Shown here: in pieces, positions 1-11,408 of the stretch
Position numbering within the stretch: position 1 is the first letter of the stretch
Layout: every line of letters begins with the position of its first letter
Source: Acidobacteriota bacterium
GTDB lineage: Bacteria > Acidobacteriota > Thermoanaerobaculia > Multivoradales > Multivoraceae
NCBI GenBank assembly: GCA_026708285.1
Contig: JAPOVF010000129.1
Span: forward strand, 1 to 39,912
Length of the DNA: 39,912 nucleotides
Reading direction: 5' to 3'
Made by a program: the position numbers and the translations under genes
Notes under the pieces: model-generated
Databases searched by the model: none
What the model was told of the DNA's origin: nothing
What the model saw: only the letters and a program-made list of their open reading frames with translations

Positions 1-836
<836 letters not shown>

Positions 837-908
837 AATCCTGCATGCGCTCGGCATCCGTGACGAAGCCACGGAAGCCCAGCGCCGTCATTTCGGCATT
901 GGTCGCCC

Positions 909-962
909 CCGGAAACGAGTTCCGGAGTGCTTGTCTCGTCCTTGTCGGACGTCATCTCCGAC
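909..962 (-). other. rRNA leader stem-loops
   Basis: Two perfect 6-bp inverted repeats sit in the leader between boxA and the 16S 5' end: one at 944-962 (GTCGGA ... TCCGAC, 7-nt loop) and one at 909-925 (CCGGAA ... TTCCGG, 5-nt loop). Neither is followed by a T-run on the transcribed strand, so they do not look like terminators. Precursor folding or RNase III processing of the rRNA leader is the likely role, inferred from position only. Confidence 0.45.
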
Positions 963-1010
963 GGCCGCCGTGGCCGCCGGGGAATCGACGCGGACTACTT
1001 CCTCTATTCA

Positions 1011-1037
1011 GTTTTCAAAGAACCGGCCCTTGCCGGT
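1011..1037 (-). promoter_or_regulatory. rRNA antitermination site: boxB-like hairpin plus boxA
   Basis: On the transcribed strand a perfect hairpin ACCGGC-AAGG-GCCGGT (1037-1022) is followed at once by GTTCTTTGAAAAC (1023-1011). The latter closely matches the boxA of rRNA leaders (E. coli TGCTCTTTAACA; Bacillus-type TTCTTTGAAAACT). Hairpin then boxA is the order of the nut-like leader elements bound by NusB/NusE (S10). The site lies about 100 nt downstream of the predicted start and about 175 nt before the 16S gene. The assignment rests on motif and position together. Confidence 0.75.
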
Positions 1038-1136
1038 CGCGCGCCCCTTGGGCCGAGCCGCGCCAAGCGCCGCCCGCTGCGACCTGCCCGCGTCACGCCG
1101 TGGACTGCCGTCCGCGTTCCGCTGAGCGAAGCGAGA

Positions 1137-1166
1137 ACTCTAGTGCGGCTTCCGCGGCTCTGTCAA
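1137..1166 (-). promoter_or_regulatory. rRNA operon promoter (sigma70-type)
   Basis: The minus strand shows a perfect -35 TTGACA (1166-1161), an 18-bp spacer and a -10 TAGAGT (1142-1137, 4/6 to TATAAT), giving a start near 1130. It lies between purN, which stops at 1179, and the rRNA leader. No T-tailed hairpin separates purN from this promoter, so transcripts from the pur genes may read into the rRNA operon. The -35 is strong; the -10 is moderate. Confidence 0.7.
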
Positions 1167-1178
1167 GTCCCCGGGGGC

Positions 1179-1825
1179 TTAGGCCGGCTGCGCCCCCCTG
1201 CTCTCCGCGTCGGCCCGACCGAAGAGGACTCTCCGCCCCTCGATCCGCCACTCCTCGACGATGAGACGGCGGAGTGCTTCGGCATAGAGCTGGTGTTCCT
1301 CCCGGAGGATGCGCGCCGCCAGGGACGCGGCGTCGTCACCGCTTCGCACCGGTACCGAGCGTTGGCCCACGATCGGACCGCTGTCCAGACCCGCGTCGAC
1401 GAGGTGCACCGTGCAGCCGCTCACGCGAACGCCGTGGTCGAGAGCCGCCTGCTGGACATCCAGACCCGGAAAGGACGGCAGCAGGCTGGGGTGGATGTTG
1501 AGGATCCGGTTCTCGAATGCGGCCACGAACTCCGGACTAAGCAGCCGCATGTAGCCGGCCAGGCAGATCCACTCCGCACCGGCCCTCTGGATCTCCTCCT
1601 TCACCAGGGCTTCGTGAGCGGCTCGCGAGTCGGCGCCGCGGCTGGGAACGACCGCCGTAGGCAGCCCCAACGAGCGCGCGTGCTGAATACCCGCCGCAGA
1701 GTGAACATTGCTCAGGACGAGAACGATCTCCGCAGGCAGCCTCTGCTCCCGGGTCGCCCGATAGAGCGCCTCGAAATTGCTGCCGCGCCCCGAGATGAGA
1801 ACAGCGATCGGTGTCTTTGACGCGG

Positions 1826-1853
<28 letters not shown>
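1179..1853 (-). CDS. purN: Phosphoribosylglycinamide formyltransferase
   Basis: This 224-residue protein transfers the formyl group of 10-formyl-THF to GAR, step 3 of purine synthesis. It shows the GART signature: N-terminal IAVLISGRGSNFEAL, the catalytic Asn-His of ILNIHPSLLPSFPG, and HLVDAGLDSGPIV with the catalytic Asp near residue 150. Length fits the family (~200-220) with a short N-terminal extension. The ATG lies 28 nt inside the 3' end of purM with a weak GGAG before it, so translation is probably coupled. It is the last gene of purSQLFMN and is followed 13 bp later by the rRNA -35 box. Confidence 0.97.
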
Positions 1854-2898
<1,045 letters not shown>

Positions 2899-2899
<1 letters not shown>

Positions 2900-4290
2900 T
2901 AGCCTGCTTCCAGGCGGAGCGGGAAGAGCTCCGCCTGGGTCTCGTCGTAGCCCTCGCCCGGCACCGGGTACTCACCCGTCCAGCAGGCCGTACAGTACGT
3001 ATCCGGGCGACCGGAAACGCAGTCCAGCAGTCCTTCGAGCGACAGGTAGGCAAGGCTGTCAGCCCGGATGAAGCGCCGAATCTCCTCCAGCGAGTGATCC
3101 GACGCGATCAGTTCGCCGCGCGTCGGCGTATCGATGCCGTAGATGCACGAGAATGCGGTCGGCGGCGACGTGATGCGGACATGCACCTGGGAGGCTCCGG
3201 CCTCGCGGACCATGTTGACGATCTTGCGTGATGTCGTGCCGCGCACGATCGAGTCATCCACCAGCACGATCCGCCTACCGGCAATCAGATCCCGGACCGG
3301 ATTCAGCTTCACCTTGACGCCGAAGTGCCGGATGGACTGCTGAGGCTCGATGAAGGTCCGCCCGATGTAGTGGTTCCGGATCAAGCCCAACTCGATCGGC
3401 GTTCCGGAGGCCCGGCTGTAGCCGAGCGCTCCGTAGAGGCCGCTGTCCGGCACCGGCACGACCAGATCCGCTTCGACCGGTGATTCCCGGGCCAGACGAG
3501 CCCCCATCTCCAGGCGCGACTGGGCCACCGTGTCCGAGAACACCTCGCTGTCCGGACGCGCGAAGTAGACATGCTCGAAGATGCACCGCGCCGCCCTGGA
3601 AACCGGCGGCAAGCGGTAACTCTCGATTCGATCTCCCCGCGCCAGCACCACCTCGCCACGTTCGAGTTCGCGAAGAAGCCGCGCCTCGAGCAGGTCGAAG
3701 GCGCAGCTCTCCGAGGCGAAGCACGGCTGCCCGTCGAGGTCCCCCAGGATCAACGGTCTGAAGCCATAGGGGTCCCGCGCAGCAATGAGGCCCTGGCGAC
3801 TGATGAGCAGGAGCGAGTAGGCCCCTCTCACCTCTCCCAGAACCCGCAGCAGCGACTCCACGATCTCCTCGTGAGGACGGGTGGCCATCAGGTGGAGGAA
3901 GACCTCGGAGTCGCTCGTTGTCTGGAAGATCGAGCCCGCCGCCTCCAACTCACCACGTGTGGCCATCGCACTGACCAGGTTGCCGTTGTGGACGATTCCG
4001 AGGGGCCCCATCGAGGTCATGACGACGATCGGCTGAGCGTTTGCAATGACGCTCGAACCGGCCGTCGAGTAGCGCGTATGGCCAATCGCGCGCTCGCCCG
4101 GCAGTCCGGAGAGTTTGTTCGCATCGAAGATCTCGGCGACCTTCCCCATGCCGCGCTCGGCATGGAGCTGGTCCCCATCCCACGACACGATCCCGGCGCT
4201 CTCCTGGCCACGATGCTGCTCCGCATAAAGACCCAGGTAGGTGAGGTTCGCCGCGTCCGGAGCCCCCTCAATACCGAAGATCCCGCACAT
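2899..4290 (-). CDS. purF: Amidophosphoribosyltransferase
   Basis: PurF makes phosphoribosylamine from PRPP and glutamine, the committed step. The 463-residue protein begins MCGIFG, so Cys2 is the Ntn glutaminase nucleophile. The PRPP loop is IVLVDDSIVRGTTSRK. Four cysteine contexts match the ligands of the [4Fe-4S] cluster in Bacillus-type PurF: CIFEHVYFARPDS, SCIYGIDT, and both Cys of TYCTACWTGEYP. Unlike B. subtilis there is no propeptide before Cys2. It starts 9 nt after purL stops. An oxygen-sensitive Fe-S enzyme is inferred from the conserved cysteines. Confidence 0.98.
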
Positions 4291-4299
4291 GAAGCTAGG

Positions 4300-6552
4300 T
4301 TAGCCGACGGCCCGGGGTAGAGCTTCGGTCCAGATACGCCGCAGCTCGTCGACCGAGCCGTCGACCGCGCCGCCATCAAAACCGAGCACGATGCGGTCAC
4401 CGCCCACTTCGCCAATGTCCGAAGCGGCCACGCCGAGGGCTTCCGCCGAAGCGAGCACCTCCTCGACCCGGGCCGGCGACGCCGTGACGATCGCCCTTCC
4501 CTGTCCTTCGGAGAAAAGACTCAGCGGACCGCCATCGAAGGATCCCCGCATGCCGAGGCCCCAGGGCATGGCGCACTCGGCCAGCGCCACGATCAATCCA
4601 CCCTCCGCGAGATCGTGACAGGCGCTCAGCCAACCCGACCGCCGCGCCCGGCGCAGCAGGCCGCAGAGGGCCGCCTCCCCCCCGAGATCGACGGAGGGCG
4701 GGCGCCCCGCCTCGACGCCGTAGAGCAGTCGCTGGTAGGCCGAGCCGCCGAACTCGTCTCCACTCCTGCCAAGCAGCAACACGCGATCCCCGGGGCGCCA
4801 GAAGCCGCAACCAAGCAGGCGGTTCAGCTCGCCCTCTACGCCCATCTCCATCAGCTCGTCGATCACACCCACCATCGCCACCGTCGGAGTCGGCCGCACG
4901 GCTTCGCCCTCGGTCTCGTTGTAGAGGGACACGTTGCCCGAGATCACCGGCACATCGAAGGCCCGGCACGCATCGGCCATCCCCGAGATGCACTCCCGAA
5001 GCTGCCACGCGATCTCGGGATTCTCAGGCGAGCCGAAGTTCAGACAGTTCGTCATGCCCACCGGCTCGGCACCCACGGTCGCCAGGTTCCGCACTGCCTC
5101 CGCCACCGCCTGCCGTCCACCGAGCCGCGGATCGAGCCAGCAGTACGAAGGGTTCACGTCCGAAGTCAGCGCGAGCGCCGACGGCGTGCCCTTGAGCCGC
5201 AGAACCGCCGCGTCCGAGCCCGGGCCGACGATCGTGTTCGAGCGCACGGTCGAGTCGTACTGTCGGAAGATCCACTCCTTGTCCCCAAGCTCGGGAGTCC
5301 CCAGCAGGCGCTTGAGCGCGCCGAGCGGATCGTCGGGCACCTCGGGTCGCACGTCCTCCTGACGCCGGGCCAGATCGGCCGGAGGCCGGGCAGGCCGGTC
5401 ATACACCGGCGCTCCGTCCACCAGCGGCTCGACCGGCATGTCCGCCACCGTCCGGCCGCGGAACGCCAGACGGGCTCGACCGTCCTCCGTAACCCGACCG
5501 ATCGTCCTTGCCTGAAGGCCCCAGCGGGCGAGGATCGAGGCGACCGTCCCTTCCTGCCCTCTCTGGGTGACGAACACCATCCGCTCCTGAGACTCGGAGA
5601 GCATGATCTCGTACGGAGTCAGGGACGCTTCACGCAGCGGCACCAAGTCGAGATCGAGCTCCACCCCCGCGCTACCACGCGCCGCCATCTCGAAGCAGGA
5701 GCTGGTGAGTCCGGCGGCTCCCATGTCCTGCACTCCGAGCACGACCCCGCTTCGCATCGCCTCGAGACTCGCTTCAAGCAGCACCTTCTCGGTGAACGGA
5801 TCACCGACCTGAACGGTCGGCCGCTTGGCTTCGCTCTCGCTATCGAAGGCCTCCGAAGCCATCGTCGCACCGTGAATGCCGTCCCGACCCGTCCGGCTTC
5901 CGGCATAGAGGATCGGGTTCCCGGCGCCCGAAGCGACAGCCGTGAAGATGCGCTCGCGACGACAGACGCCGAGCGCGAACGCGTTGACCAGGATGTTGCC
6001 GTTGTAGGAACTGTGGAAGCCGGTCTCGCCGCCGACCGTTGGAATACCGACACAGTTGCCGTAGTCCCCGATCCCCCTCACGACCCCGTCGACGAGGTGC
6101 CGCATGCGAGCGCCGCGCTCGCCGTCGATGTTCCCGAAGCGCAGGGAATCGAGACAGGCGATCGGACGGGCGCCCATCGTGAACACATCCCGCAGGATGC
6201 CGCCGACACCCGTGGCAGCACCCTGGTAGGGCTCGATAAAGCTCGGGTGGTTGTGGCTCTCCATCTTGAAGGCCGCCACCCAACCGTGACCGATTTCGAC
6301 GACTCCGGCGTTCTCGCCAGGCCCGTGAACAACCCGGCGACTCCGGGTCGGAAAGCGGCGCAGGTGGATCTTCGACGACTTGTACGAACAGTGTTCCGAG
6401 TAGAGAGCCGACGCAATCCCCAGCTCGGTGTAGGTCGGGACCCGTCCCAGAAGATCGCAGAGACCGCCGTATTCCTCTGTCGTCAGGCCGTGCTCCGACG
6501 CAAGCCTTGCATCCACCACAGGTTCGCCGGCGAGGGAACTGGGCGCCGTCAC
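4300..6552 (-). CDS. purL: Phosphoribosylformylglycinamidine synthase, large subunit
   Basis: PurL is the FGAM synthase subunit that uses ammonia delivered by PurQ, with PurS as bridge. From the GTG at 6552 the protein has 750 residues, the size of the small (Bacillus-type) PurL, which has no fused glutaminase and needs PurS and PurQ. Motifs: [38 protein letters not shown] with the catalytic His, GGETGFH, and a second AIRS half with SGNVSLYNE and DLAEGGL. The reading frame is open further upstream, but that part overlaps purQ in another frame and is unlike PurL; GTG 6552, just after the purQ stop, is chosen. The GAGG before it is rather close. Confidence 0.97.
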   Translation of the reverse strand: MTAPSSLAGEPVVDARLASEHGLTTEEYGGLCDLLGRVPTYTELGIASALYSEHCSYKSSKIHLRRFPTRSRRVVHGPGENAGVVEIGHGWVAAFKMESHNHPSFIEPYQGAATGVGGILRDVFTMGARPIACLDSLRFGNIDGERGARMRHLVDGVVRGIGDYGNCVGIPTVGGETGFHSSYNGNILVNAFALGVCRRERIFTAVASGAGNPILYAGSRTGRDGIHGATMASEAFDSESEAKRPTVQVGDPFTEKVLLEASLEAMRSGVVLGVQDMGAAGLTSSCFEMAARGSAGVELDLDLVPLREASLTPYEIMLSESQERMVFVTQRGQEGTVASILARWGLQARTIGRVTEDGRARLAFRGRTVADMPVEPLVDGAPVYDRPARPPADLARRQEDVRPEVPDDPLGALKRLLGTPELGDKEWIFRQYDSTVRSNTIVGPGSDAAVLRLKGTPSALALTSDVNPSYCWLDPRLGGRQAVAEAVRNLATVGAEPVGMTNCLNFGSPENPEIAWQLRECISGMADACRAFDVPVISGNVSLYNETEGEAVRPTPTVAMVGVIDELMEMGVEGELNRLLGCGFWRPGDRVLLLGRSGDEFGGSAYQRLLYGVEAGRPPSVDLGGEAALCGLLRRARRSGWLSACHDLAEGGLIVALAECAMPWGLGMRGSFDGGPLSLFSEGQGRAIVTASPARVEEVLASAEALGVAASDIGEVGGDRIVLGFDGGAVDGSVDELRRIWTEALPRAVG

Positions 6553-6557
6553 GACCT

Positions 6558-7277
6558 CTACCCGCCGACCGCCGCCGGCAACTCCGCCCCACGGCCGACC
6601 CGAACCGCTCCGGTCAGCAGTGCGAGACCGTCGCCGTTGCCCAGCAGGGCCTCGGCGCAGCGCTCCGGGTGGGGCATCAGCCCGAGCACGTTGCCCTCCG
6701 CGCTGCATACGCCGGCGATCGACCTCTTCGATCCGTTCAGGTTGGCCCCGGACGCCAGGTTCCCTTCGGAATCCACGTACCTGAAGACCACCTGTCCGCT
6801 CTGTTCCAGATCATCCAGGGCCTCGTCGGTGTCGACGTAGTTGCCCTCGGCATGGGCAATGGGCATGCGCAGCACCTCGCCCCGGCGGTATCCCGAGCAG
6901 TACACCAGGTCGTCGCGCTCGACCCTCAGGTGCACGTCGACGCTGAGGAAGCGGAGGTCGCGATTCCTCCGCATCGCGCCTGGAAGCAGGCCCGCCTCGA
7001 GGAGCATCTGGAAGCCGTTGCAGATGCCGAGCACCCGGCCTCCCGCTTCGGCGTGCCGCCGCACGGCGGCCATGATCGGCGAGTGCGCCGCCATCGACCC
7101 GGCGCGAAGGTAGTCGCCGTACGAGAATCCGCCCGGCAGGACGATCAGCTCGCATCCGTCAAGAGACGTCTTCTGGTGCCAGAGGAAGACCGTCTCTTGC
7201 TCGAGCACATGCCCGAGCACGTGGTAGACGTCGTGATCGCAGTTGCTGCCGGGGAAGACGACGATCCCGCACTTCAC
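6558..7277 (-). CDS. purQ: Phosphoribosylformylglycinamidine synthase, glutaminase subunit
   Basis: PurQ is the class I glutamine amidotransferase supplying ammonia to PurL. The 239 residues start [16 protein letters not shown] (GTG at 7277), carry the nucleophile Cys86 in GICNGFQML, and end with the His/Glu pair in LMPHPERC. An upstream in-frame start would add 20 residues without homology, so GTG 7277 is preferred. It overlaps purS in GTGA (start GTG, stop TGA). Family length is ~225-230; the C-terminus is a little longer. Confidence 0.97.
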   Translation of the reverse strand: MKCGIVVFPGSNCDHDVYHVLGHVLEQETVFLWHQKTSLDGCELIVLPGGFSYGDYLRAGSMAAHSPIMAAVRRHAEAGGRVLGICNGFQMLLEAGLLPGAMRRNRDLRFLSVDVHLRVERDDLVYCSGYRRGEVLRMPIAHAEGNYVDTDEALDDLEQSGQVVFRYVDSEGNLASGANLNGSKRSIAGVCSAEGNVLGLMPHPERCAEALLGNGDGLALLTGAVRVGRGAELPAAVGG

Positions 7278-7540
7278 GCCCGGATCCACTCCACGCTGTA
7301 GTCCTCGACGATGGGGTTCGCGAGCAGATGGCGGCACATGCGGTCAACCGCTTCCGAGGCCTCGGTGCTGCTCGCCGCACGAAGAGCGACCTCGAAGCTC
7401 TTGCCGGCCCGGATGCGCTGTACACCGTCGAAGCCGATTCGCTCGAGCGCGCCTTCGATCGCCCGCCCCTGGGGATCGAGAACCTCGGCACGCGGATAGA
7501 CCAGCACCCGCGCCACGAAGCGCTTTCCGTCCGGCGTCAA
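7274..7540 (-). CDS. purS: Phosphoribosylformylglycinamidine synthase subunit PurS
   Basis: PurS is the small protein that docks PurQ to PurL. The diagnostic stretch is ARVLVYPRAEVLDPQGRAIEGAL followed by GFDGVQRIRAGKSFEV. A TTG start at 7540 is chosen: it is preceded by GGAGG (7550-7546) at 5-nt spacing, lies 1 nt after the stop of the metallo-beta-lactamase gene, and gives 88 residues, close to the usual 80-85. GTG codons at 7516 and 7564 are alternatives. The tight junction places purS in the same transcript as the upstream gene. Confidence 0.93.
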   Translation of the reverse strand: MTPDGKRFVARVLVYPRAEVLDPQGRAIEGALERIGFDGVQRIRAGKSFEVALRAASSTEASEAVDRMCRHLLANPIVEDYSVEWIRA

Positions 7541-7541
7541 C

Positions 7542-8447
7542 TCAACCTCCCCTGTGCCATCCACTTTCCGTACCGACGTCCAACCAGGGCCCCGGCCGAT
7601 GCTGTTCGGCCACCACCAGCTTCGCGCGTGAACACCGGCGATCGAGAACCGGTTGCACCGCCGCGGCGGCAAACGCGGGCGAGTTGTTGGTTTGCGACAG
7701 ATGGCACAGGACGACCCACGACAAGCGATCCGACAGGAGCTCGTCGAGGCCGGCCGCGGCTTCCTCGTTGCTGAGGTGTCCCCGCGCCGACGCCACTCGC
7801 TCCTTCAGGCGCCAAGGGTATGGTCCCGTGCGCAGCATGTCGAGATCGTGATTCGACTCGAGCAGCAGAACGTCGAGATCCTGGAGACTCCGCCAGGCTT
7901 CCGCGGTTCGGCGACCCAGATCGGTCACCAGCCCCAGGCGATATCCACCACCGCTTTCGACGACGATCCCGACCGGCTCCCGCGCGTCGTGGGACACCGG
8001 GAACACCTCGATCCGGAATCCGGCCATGGTGAGCGGAACGCCGGGCCCCATCGGCCGGGCGAGGTTGCCCAGGCCGCCCAAGTCGGGGTCGCGATACGTG
8101 CCGCGGGTTCCGTAGACGGGAACCCGGTGGCGTCGAGCAAAGCGGCTGGCGCCGCGACTGTGGTCATTGTGCTCGTGGGTCAGCAGCACCGCGTCCACGT
8201 CGGCCGCGGAACGGCCGACCATCTCCAGCCTCCGCTCCAGCTCCCGGCACGAGAAGCCGGCATCCAGCAGCAGGCAGCCGTCGACGCTCTCCACGATCGT
8301 CGCGTTGCCTCCGCTTCCTGATCCGAGTACCGCCGCTCGCAGGCCAACTCCGCTGGCGCCTCGGCGCCGCCTCAATTCGAGCTTTGACTCTCGCGCGGCG
8401 GCCGCCAGGGCGCCGTCGCCGAACAGCGAGAGTTGGCCTCCAGGCAT
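7542..8447 (-). CDS. YycJ/WalJ-type metallo-beta-lactamase-fold hydrolase with N-terminal beta-clamp motif
   Basis: The 301-residue protein is an MBL-fold hydrolase. LGSGSGGNAT (about 41-50) and the metal motif HEHNDH (91-96) are typical of the YycJ/WalJ branch, as are VTDLG, ESNHD and the GHLSNEEAA region. Family members are putative nucleases; B. anthracis yycJ mutants are reported mutators. An unusual ~35-residue N-terminal extension holds QLSLF at residues 5-9, the exact consensus pentapeptide for binding the DNA polymerase sliding clamp. ATG 8447 is chosen over an in-frame TTG at 8453; both keep the motif. It sits directly before purS (1 nt gap) and 38 nt after the outer-membrane protein gene. 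Substrate unknown. Confidence 0.88.
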   Translation of the reverse strand: MPGGQLSLFGDGALAAAARESKLELRRRRGASGVGLRAAVLGSGSGGNATIVESVDGCLLLDAGFSCRELERRLEMVGRSAADVDAVLLTHEHNDHSRGASRFARRHRVPVYGTRGTYRDPDLGGLGNLARPMGPGVPLTMAGFRIEVFPVSHDAREPVGIVVESGGGYRLGLVTDLGRRTAEAWRSLQDLDVLLLESNHDLDMLRTGPYPWRLKERVASARGHLSNEEAAAGLDELLSDRLSWVVLCHLSQTNNSPAFAAAAVQPVLDRRCSRAKLVVAEQHRPGPWLDVGTESGWHRGG

Positions 8448-8485
8448 CCGCAATCAGGCTGATCGATGCCCGCCCCGGCCGGTCT

Positions 8486-11398
8486 TCAGAAGCGCTGGCC
8501 GATCCAGAACGTCGTACGGCTGTCGCCCGACTCCTTCAGGTCCCACTGGGTCGCGAAGTCCCAGTGGAGATCGACGCCGAGCATCCTCACCGTGAGTCCG
8601 AAGCCGTAGGCGGCGATCGCATCATCCAGCCGGCTGTTCTCGGAGTCCCAGATCTCGAAATCCTGGATGCCGTCGAAGTAGGCGCCCGCGATGTCGAGGA
8701 AGAACCGCCCCTGGATCCCCTGGAAGGTCCAGATGGGTGTCACGAAGAAATCGATCAGCGGGAAGCGCAACTCGAGATTGGTGAAGAAACCGTGGTCGCC
8801 GACCATGTCGCGGAAGTCCACGCCCCGCACCGTGTCCAGGCCGCCGAAGTACACGGGTGTCGGAAAGTTCCCCGTTCTCACGCTGGCGAACAACCGGGTC
8901 GCGAAGACACTGCGCCGGGTGAGCGGGAAGTACTTGCGCGCGTCGAGTTGGAACGTCTGGGTCAGGGCGCCGGACGTTTCGAGGTCCGGGGAGTACTCGG
9001 CCGAGAGGCGGTAGCGGTGGCCGCTCGACGGTCCTGCCGGCCCGAACACCGTCGTGTCCCCGACCAGCGCGGCATCAATCGACGGATAGTCATCCTCGCG
9101 CGGAACGACGATGGGAATCGGGCGGCCGAAATCGTCGAGTAGCAGGTTGTAGTCGCTGTCGCGCGCGTACTGCTGAAAGTCCAGCTTGCGCCGGATGTAG
9201 CTCACTCCCAGCTCGAACCGCCGGTAGAAGCTCATCGGGTAGGAGATCGAGAATCTGGTGCCGGTGTACTGGATCGCGGACCGGCCGCGCTCGTAGTACC
9301 CGTAGCGGTAGTTACGGCTGACGTAGAAGTGGCGCTCGTCGAACAGCGACACCTGCCATTGGAGCCGGTTCGAGAGGTTCAGATAGGACACGTTGAACTG
9401 CGAGAATTGCTCGATCGAAGCGAAGGTCGTGAACAGGCGCCGGTCGCCGAGGAAGTCCGAGAACTGGAGGTAGACCAGCCCCAGGAAGGTCTGGTTGTCG
9501 TCCACGCCGATCGCTGTCTGGGCGTCCTCCAGGAACAGCCGCCAGCCGCGCTTGTCCTCCTTGTTCGACTCGTCGATGGAGACCTGAATATCGGGCTCGA
9601 AGAGCTCGATGGGCGGAATCGGATCGCCTCCGGTGCTCACGTCGACGACCTGGACCTCGCCGATCGGTTCGTCGACGTCCGTCTCGTAGAGGTCGAACCG
9701 CCCCTGCCAGAAGCCGGTGTACACCAGCCGGTCATCGCTGCCCGCCTTGGTCAGCACGGTGGGCTGGAAGCAGCCGGTGATCGCATTCGTGTACTGACGC
9801 AGCTCGCCGGTCTGAAGGTCGAGCCCGAAGATGTTCTCCGCGCCGGTTCGATCCGACGTGAAGTACACCCTGCGGTCGTCTCCCGAAAAGACGGGGTCCG
9901 TGTTGTGGTACTCGTCGCTGCCGAGCCGGGATCGCTCCCTCGTCTCGAGATCCAGGCGGAAGAGCTGGGCCGTCTCGCCCGGCACCGAGGAGAACACGAG
10001 CCATCTTCCGTCGTGGGAATAGGACGGCGCGCCGTCGAAGACCTCGTCGTTTGTGAGGTTTCGGATCTCGAGGGTATCCAGGTCGAGCTCGAAGATGTCG
10101 TACTGGCCGTTCTGGTTGCCGCCGAACGCGACCCTCCTTCCGTCCGGACTCCAGCTGGGCGCCGTCTGCTGCTCGATCTCCATGTCGATCACGCGGCGCA
10201 CGCCGCCGCCGATCACGTTGACGATCGCCAGGGAGTAGCCATCTTCCTTGCGCACGAAGGCGGCAAGCGAGTTTCCGTCTGGCGAGAAAGCGAGGTCGCG
10301 TCCGTGCTTGCGTCCCAGGCTCAGCATCTGGGCGACGTAGTGCCGGAACTCGGCGGTGTACCCCTTGGTCAGGTTCCGCACAGGCTCGCGCTCCTGCGTA
10401 TCGAAGAGCACGATGTCGATATCGCCCTGGAAAGTCGAGAACGCGGCCACGAGATCGCCCGAAGGCGACGCCACCGGGGACGTTTCCTGGCTACCCTGCG
10501 GCCGCGTCCTGAACGGTCGGCCGAAGTCGCTGGGCTCGCCGGTCGCGACCAGCTCGGGCAGGTACTGGTTACGGAGCCAGCGCCGGAACTCCAGGTCGAA
10601 GTCCTCCGGATCGATCCGGAAGGCGCGCTCGATCGCGCGGCCGACGCGGGCGCCGATCGTGTTCCGGAACTCGAAGAGGAAGTCGATCACGCCGTCCGCA
10701 CCCCACCGCTCCTCCATGAAGTCGAACGCGGCGTGGCCGTAGCGGTAGGCGAAGAAACCGCCGGCCTGACCCGATGTGATCGGCGGCAGACGGTCATTCA
10801 CCACCGCATCCCGAAGGTACATCCGGTCCGAGGTGCTCTCGTCCTTGGCGAAGTAGCTCGCCATCCCCTCCATCAACCACTGGGGAGGATTGGTCGTCAG
10901 AGCACGTCCGAGGCTGCCTCCAAACAGGATGTGGTACTGGAAGATGTGGGTCAGCTCGTGGAGGAGCAACTCGTAGAGCTCGATGTCCGGCAGGTCGATC
11001 GGCATCACCATCCGGAACCTTGCGGACGTGGCGAAGGCGGCGACTCCCTCCGGGATGAAGTTGATCATCACGTTGTTCTGGAGGAAGTCCGAGTGCGTGT
11101 TGTAGATGATCAGCGGCGTCGGCTCCTGGATCTGGTAGTCCAGGTCGAGGGACAGTTGATCGTAGGCGCTCTCGGCCATCGAAGCCACCTTCTGGAGCTG
11201 GTTCTCGCTCTCCGAGTAGTAGTAGATGTCGAAGTGAGTCGAGTGGTAGATGCGCCAGTCGAAGTCCTCGTAGCGGACCTTGTTCTTGCCGAAGCCCTGA
11301 GCCTCCAGGCCGGCGCCGGCACCGACCAGAAGCGCGCACGCGAGTGCGGCTGTGCGAAAGGCCCACTGTCGCGCGGGCCGTAGTACTGGTGAGTGCAC
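8486..11398 (-). CDS. Outer-membrane protein: gluzincin peptidase domain, TolB-like propeller, BamA-like barrel
   Basis: This 970-residue protein has a signal peptide (to about residue 34, ending LEAQ). A peptidase MA-like domain follows, with HELTH at 147-151 and a likely third ligand Glu177 in WLMEGMASYFA, so the zinc site looks intact. Residues ~300-620 hold repeated TolB/PD40 blades (FSPDGNSLAAF, WSPDGRRVAFGG, YSHDGRWLVFSS, FSGDDRRVYFTSDRTG). The last ~300 residues resemble a surface antigen/BamA barrel: GGLDTVRG and a terminal Phe (WIGQRF), the Bam recognition signal. The start is GTG 11398 behind GGGAGGAG. That Shine-Dalgarno overlaps the stop region of the preceding gene, so they are coupled. 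Probably a secreted or surface protease of unknown substrate. Confidence 0.85.
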   Translation of the reverse strand: MHSPVLRPARQWAFRTAALACALLVGAGAGLEAQGFGKNKVRYEDFDWRIYHSTHFDIYYYSESENQLQKVASMAESAYDQLSLDLDYQIQEPTPLIIYNTHSDFLQNNVMINFIPEGVAAFATSARFRMVMPIDLPDIELYELLLHELTHIFQYHILFGGSLGRALTTNPPQWLMEGMASYFAKDESTSDRMYLRDAVVNDRLPPITSGQAGGFFAYRYGHAAFDFMEERWGADGVIDFLFEFRNTIGARVGRAIERAFRIDPEDFDLEFRRWLRNQYLPELVATGEPSDFGRPFRTRPQGSQETSPVASPSGDLVAAFSTFQGDIDIVLFDTQEREPVRNLTKGYTAEFRHYVAQMLSLGRKHGRDLAFSPDGNSLAAFVRKEDGYSLAIVNVIGGGVRRVIDMEIEQQTAPSWSPDGRRVAFGGNQNGQYDIFELDLDTLEIRNLTNDEVFDGAPSYSHDGRWLVFSSVPGETAQLFRLDLETRERSRLGSDEYHNTDPVFSGDDRRVYFTSDRTGAENIFGLDLQTGELRQYTNAITGCFQPTVLTKAGSDDRLVYTGFWQGRFDLYETDVDEPIGEVQVVDVSTGGDPIPPIELFEPDIQVSIDESNKEDKRGWRLFLEDAQTAIGVDDNQTFLGLVYLQFSDFLGDRRLFTTFASIEQFSQFNVSYLNLSNRLQWQVSLFDERHFYVSRNYRYGYYERGRSAIQYTGTRFSISYPMSFYRRFELGVSYIRRKLDFQQYARDSDYNLLLDDFGRPIPIVVPREDDYPSIDAALVGDTTVFGPAGPSSGHRYRLSAEYSPDLETSGALTQTFQLDARKYFPLTRRSVFATRLFASVRTGNFPTPVYFGGLDTVRGVDFRDMVGDHGFFTNLELRFPLIDFFVTPIWTFQGIQGRFFLDIAGAYFDGIQDFEIWDSENSRLDDAIAAYGFGLTVRMLGVDLHWDFATQWDLKESGDSRTTFWIGQRF

Positions 11399-11408
11399 TA
11401 GCTCCTCC

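Noticed and set aside
1167-1178. CCCCCGGGG palindrome after purN as a terminator
   Set aside because: Stem too short, without loop or T-run; it precedes the rRNA promoter.
4615-6840. 741-codon plus-strand frame opposite purL/purQ
   Set aside because: Antisense to well-matched purL; its low-complexity Arg/His/Asp composition is typical of GC-rich shadow frames.
9329-11383. 684-codon plus-strand frame opposite the outer-membrane protein
   Set aside because: Val/Glu/Leu-rich shadow of a gene with clear signal peptide, zinc motif and propeller blades; no motif of its own.
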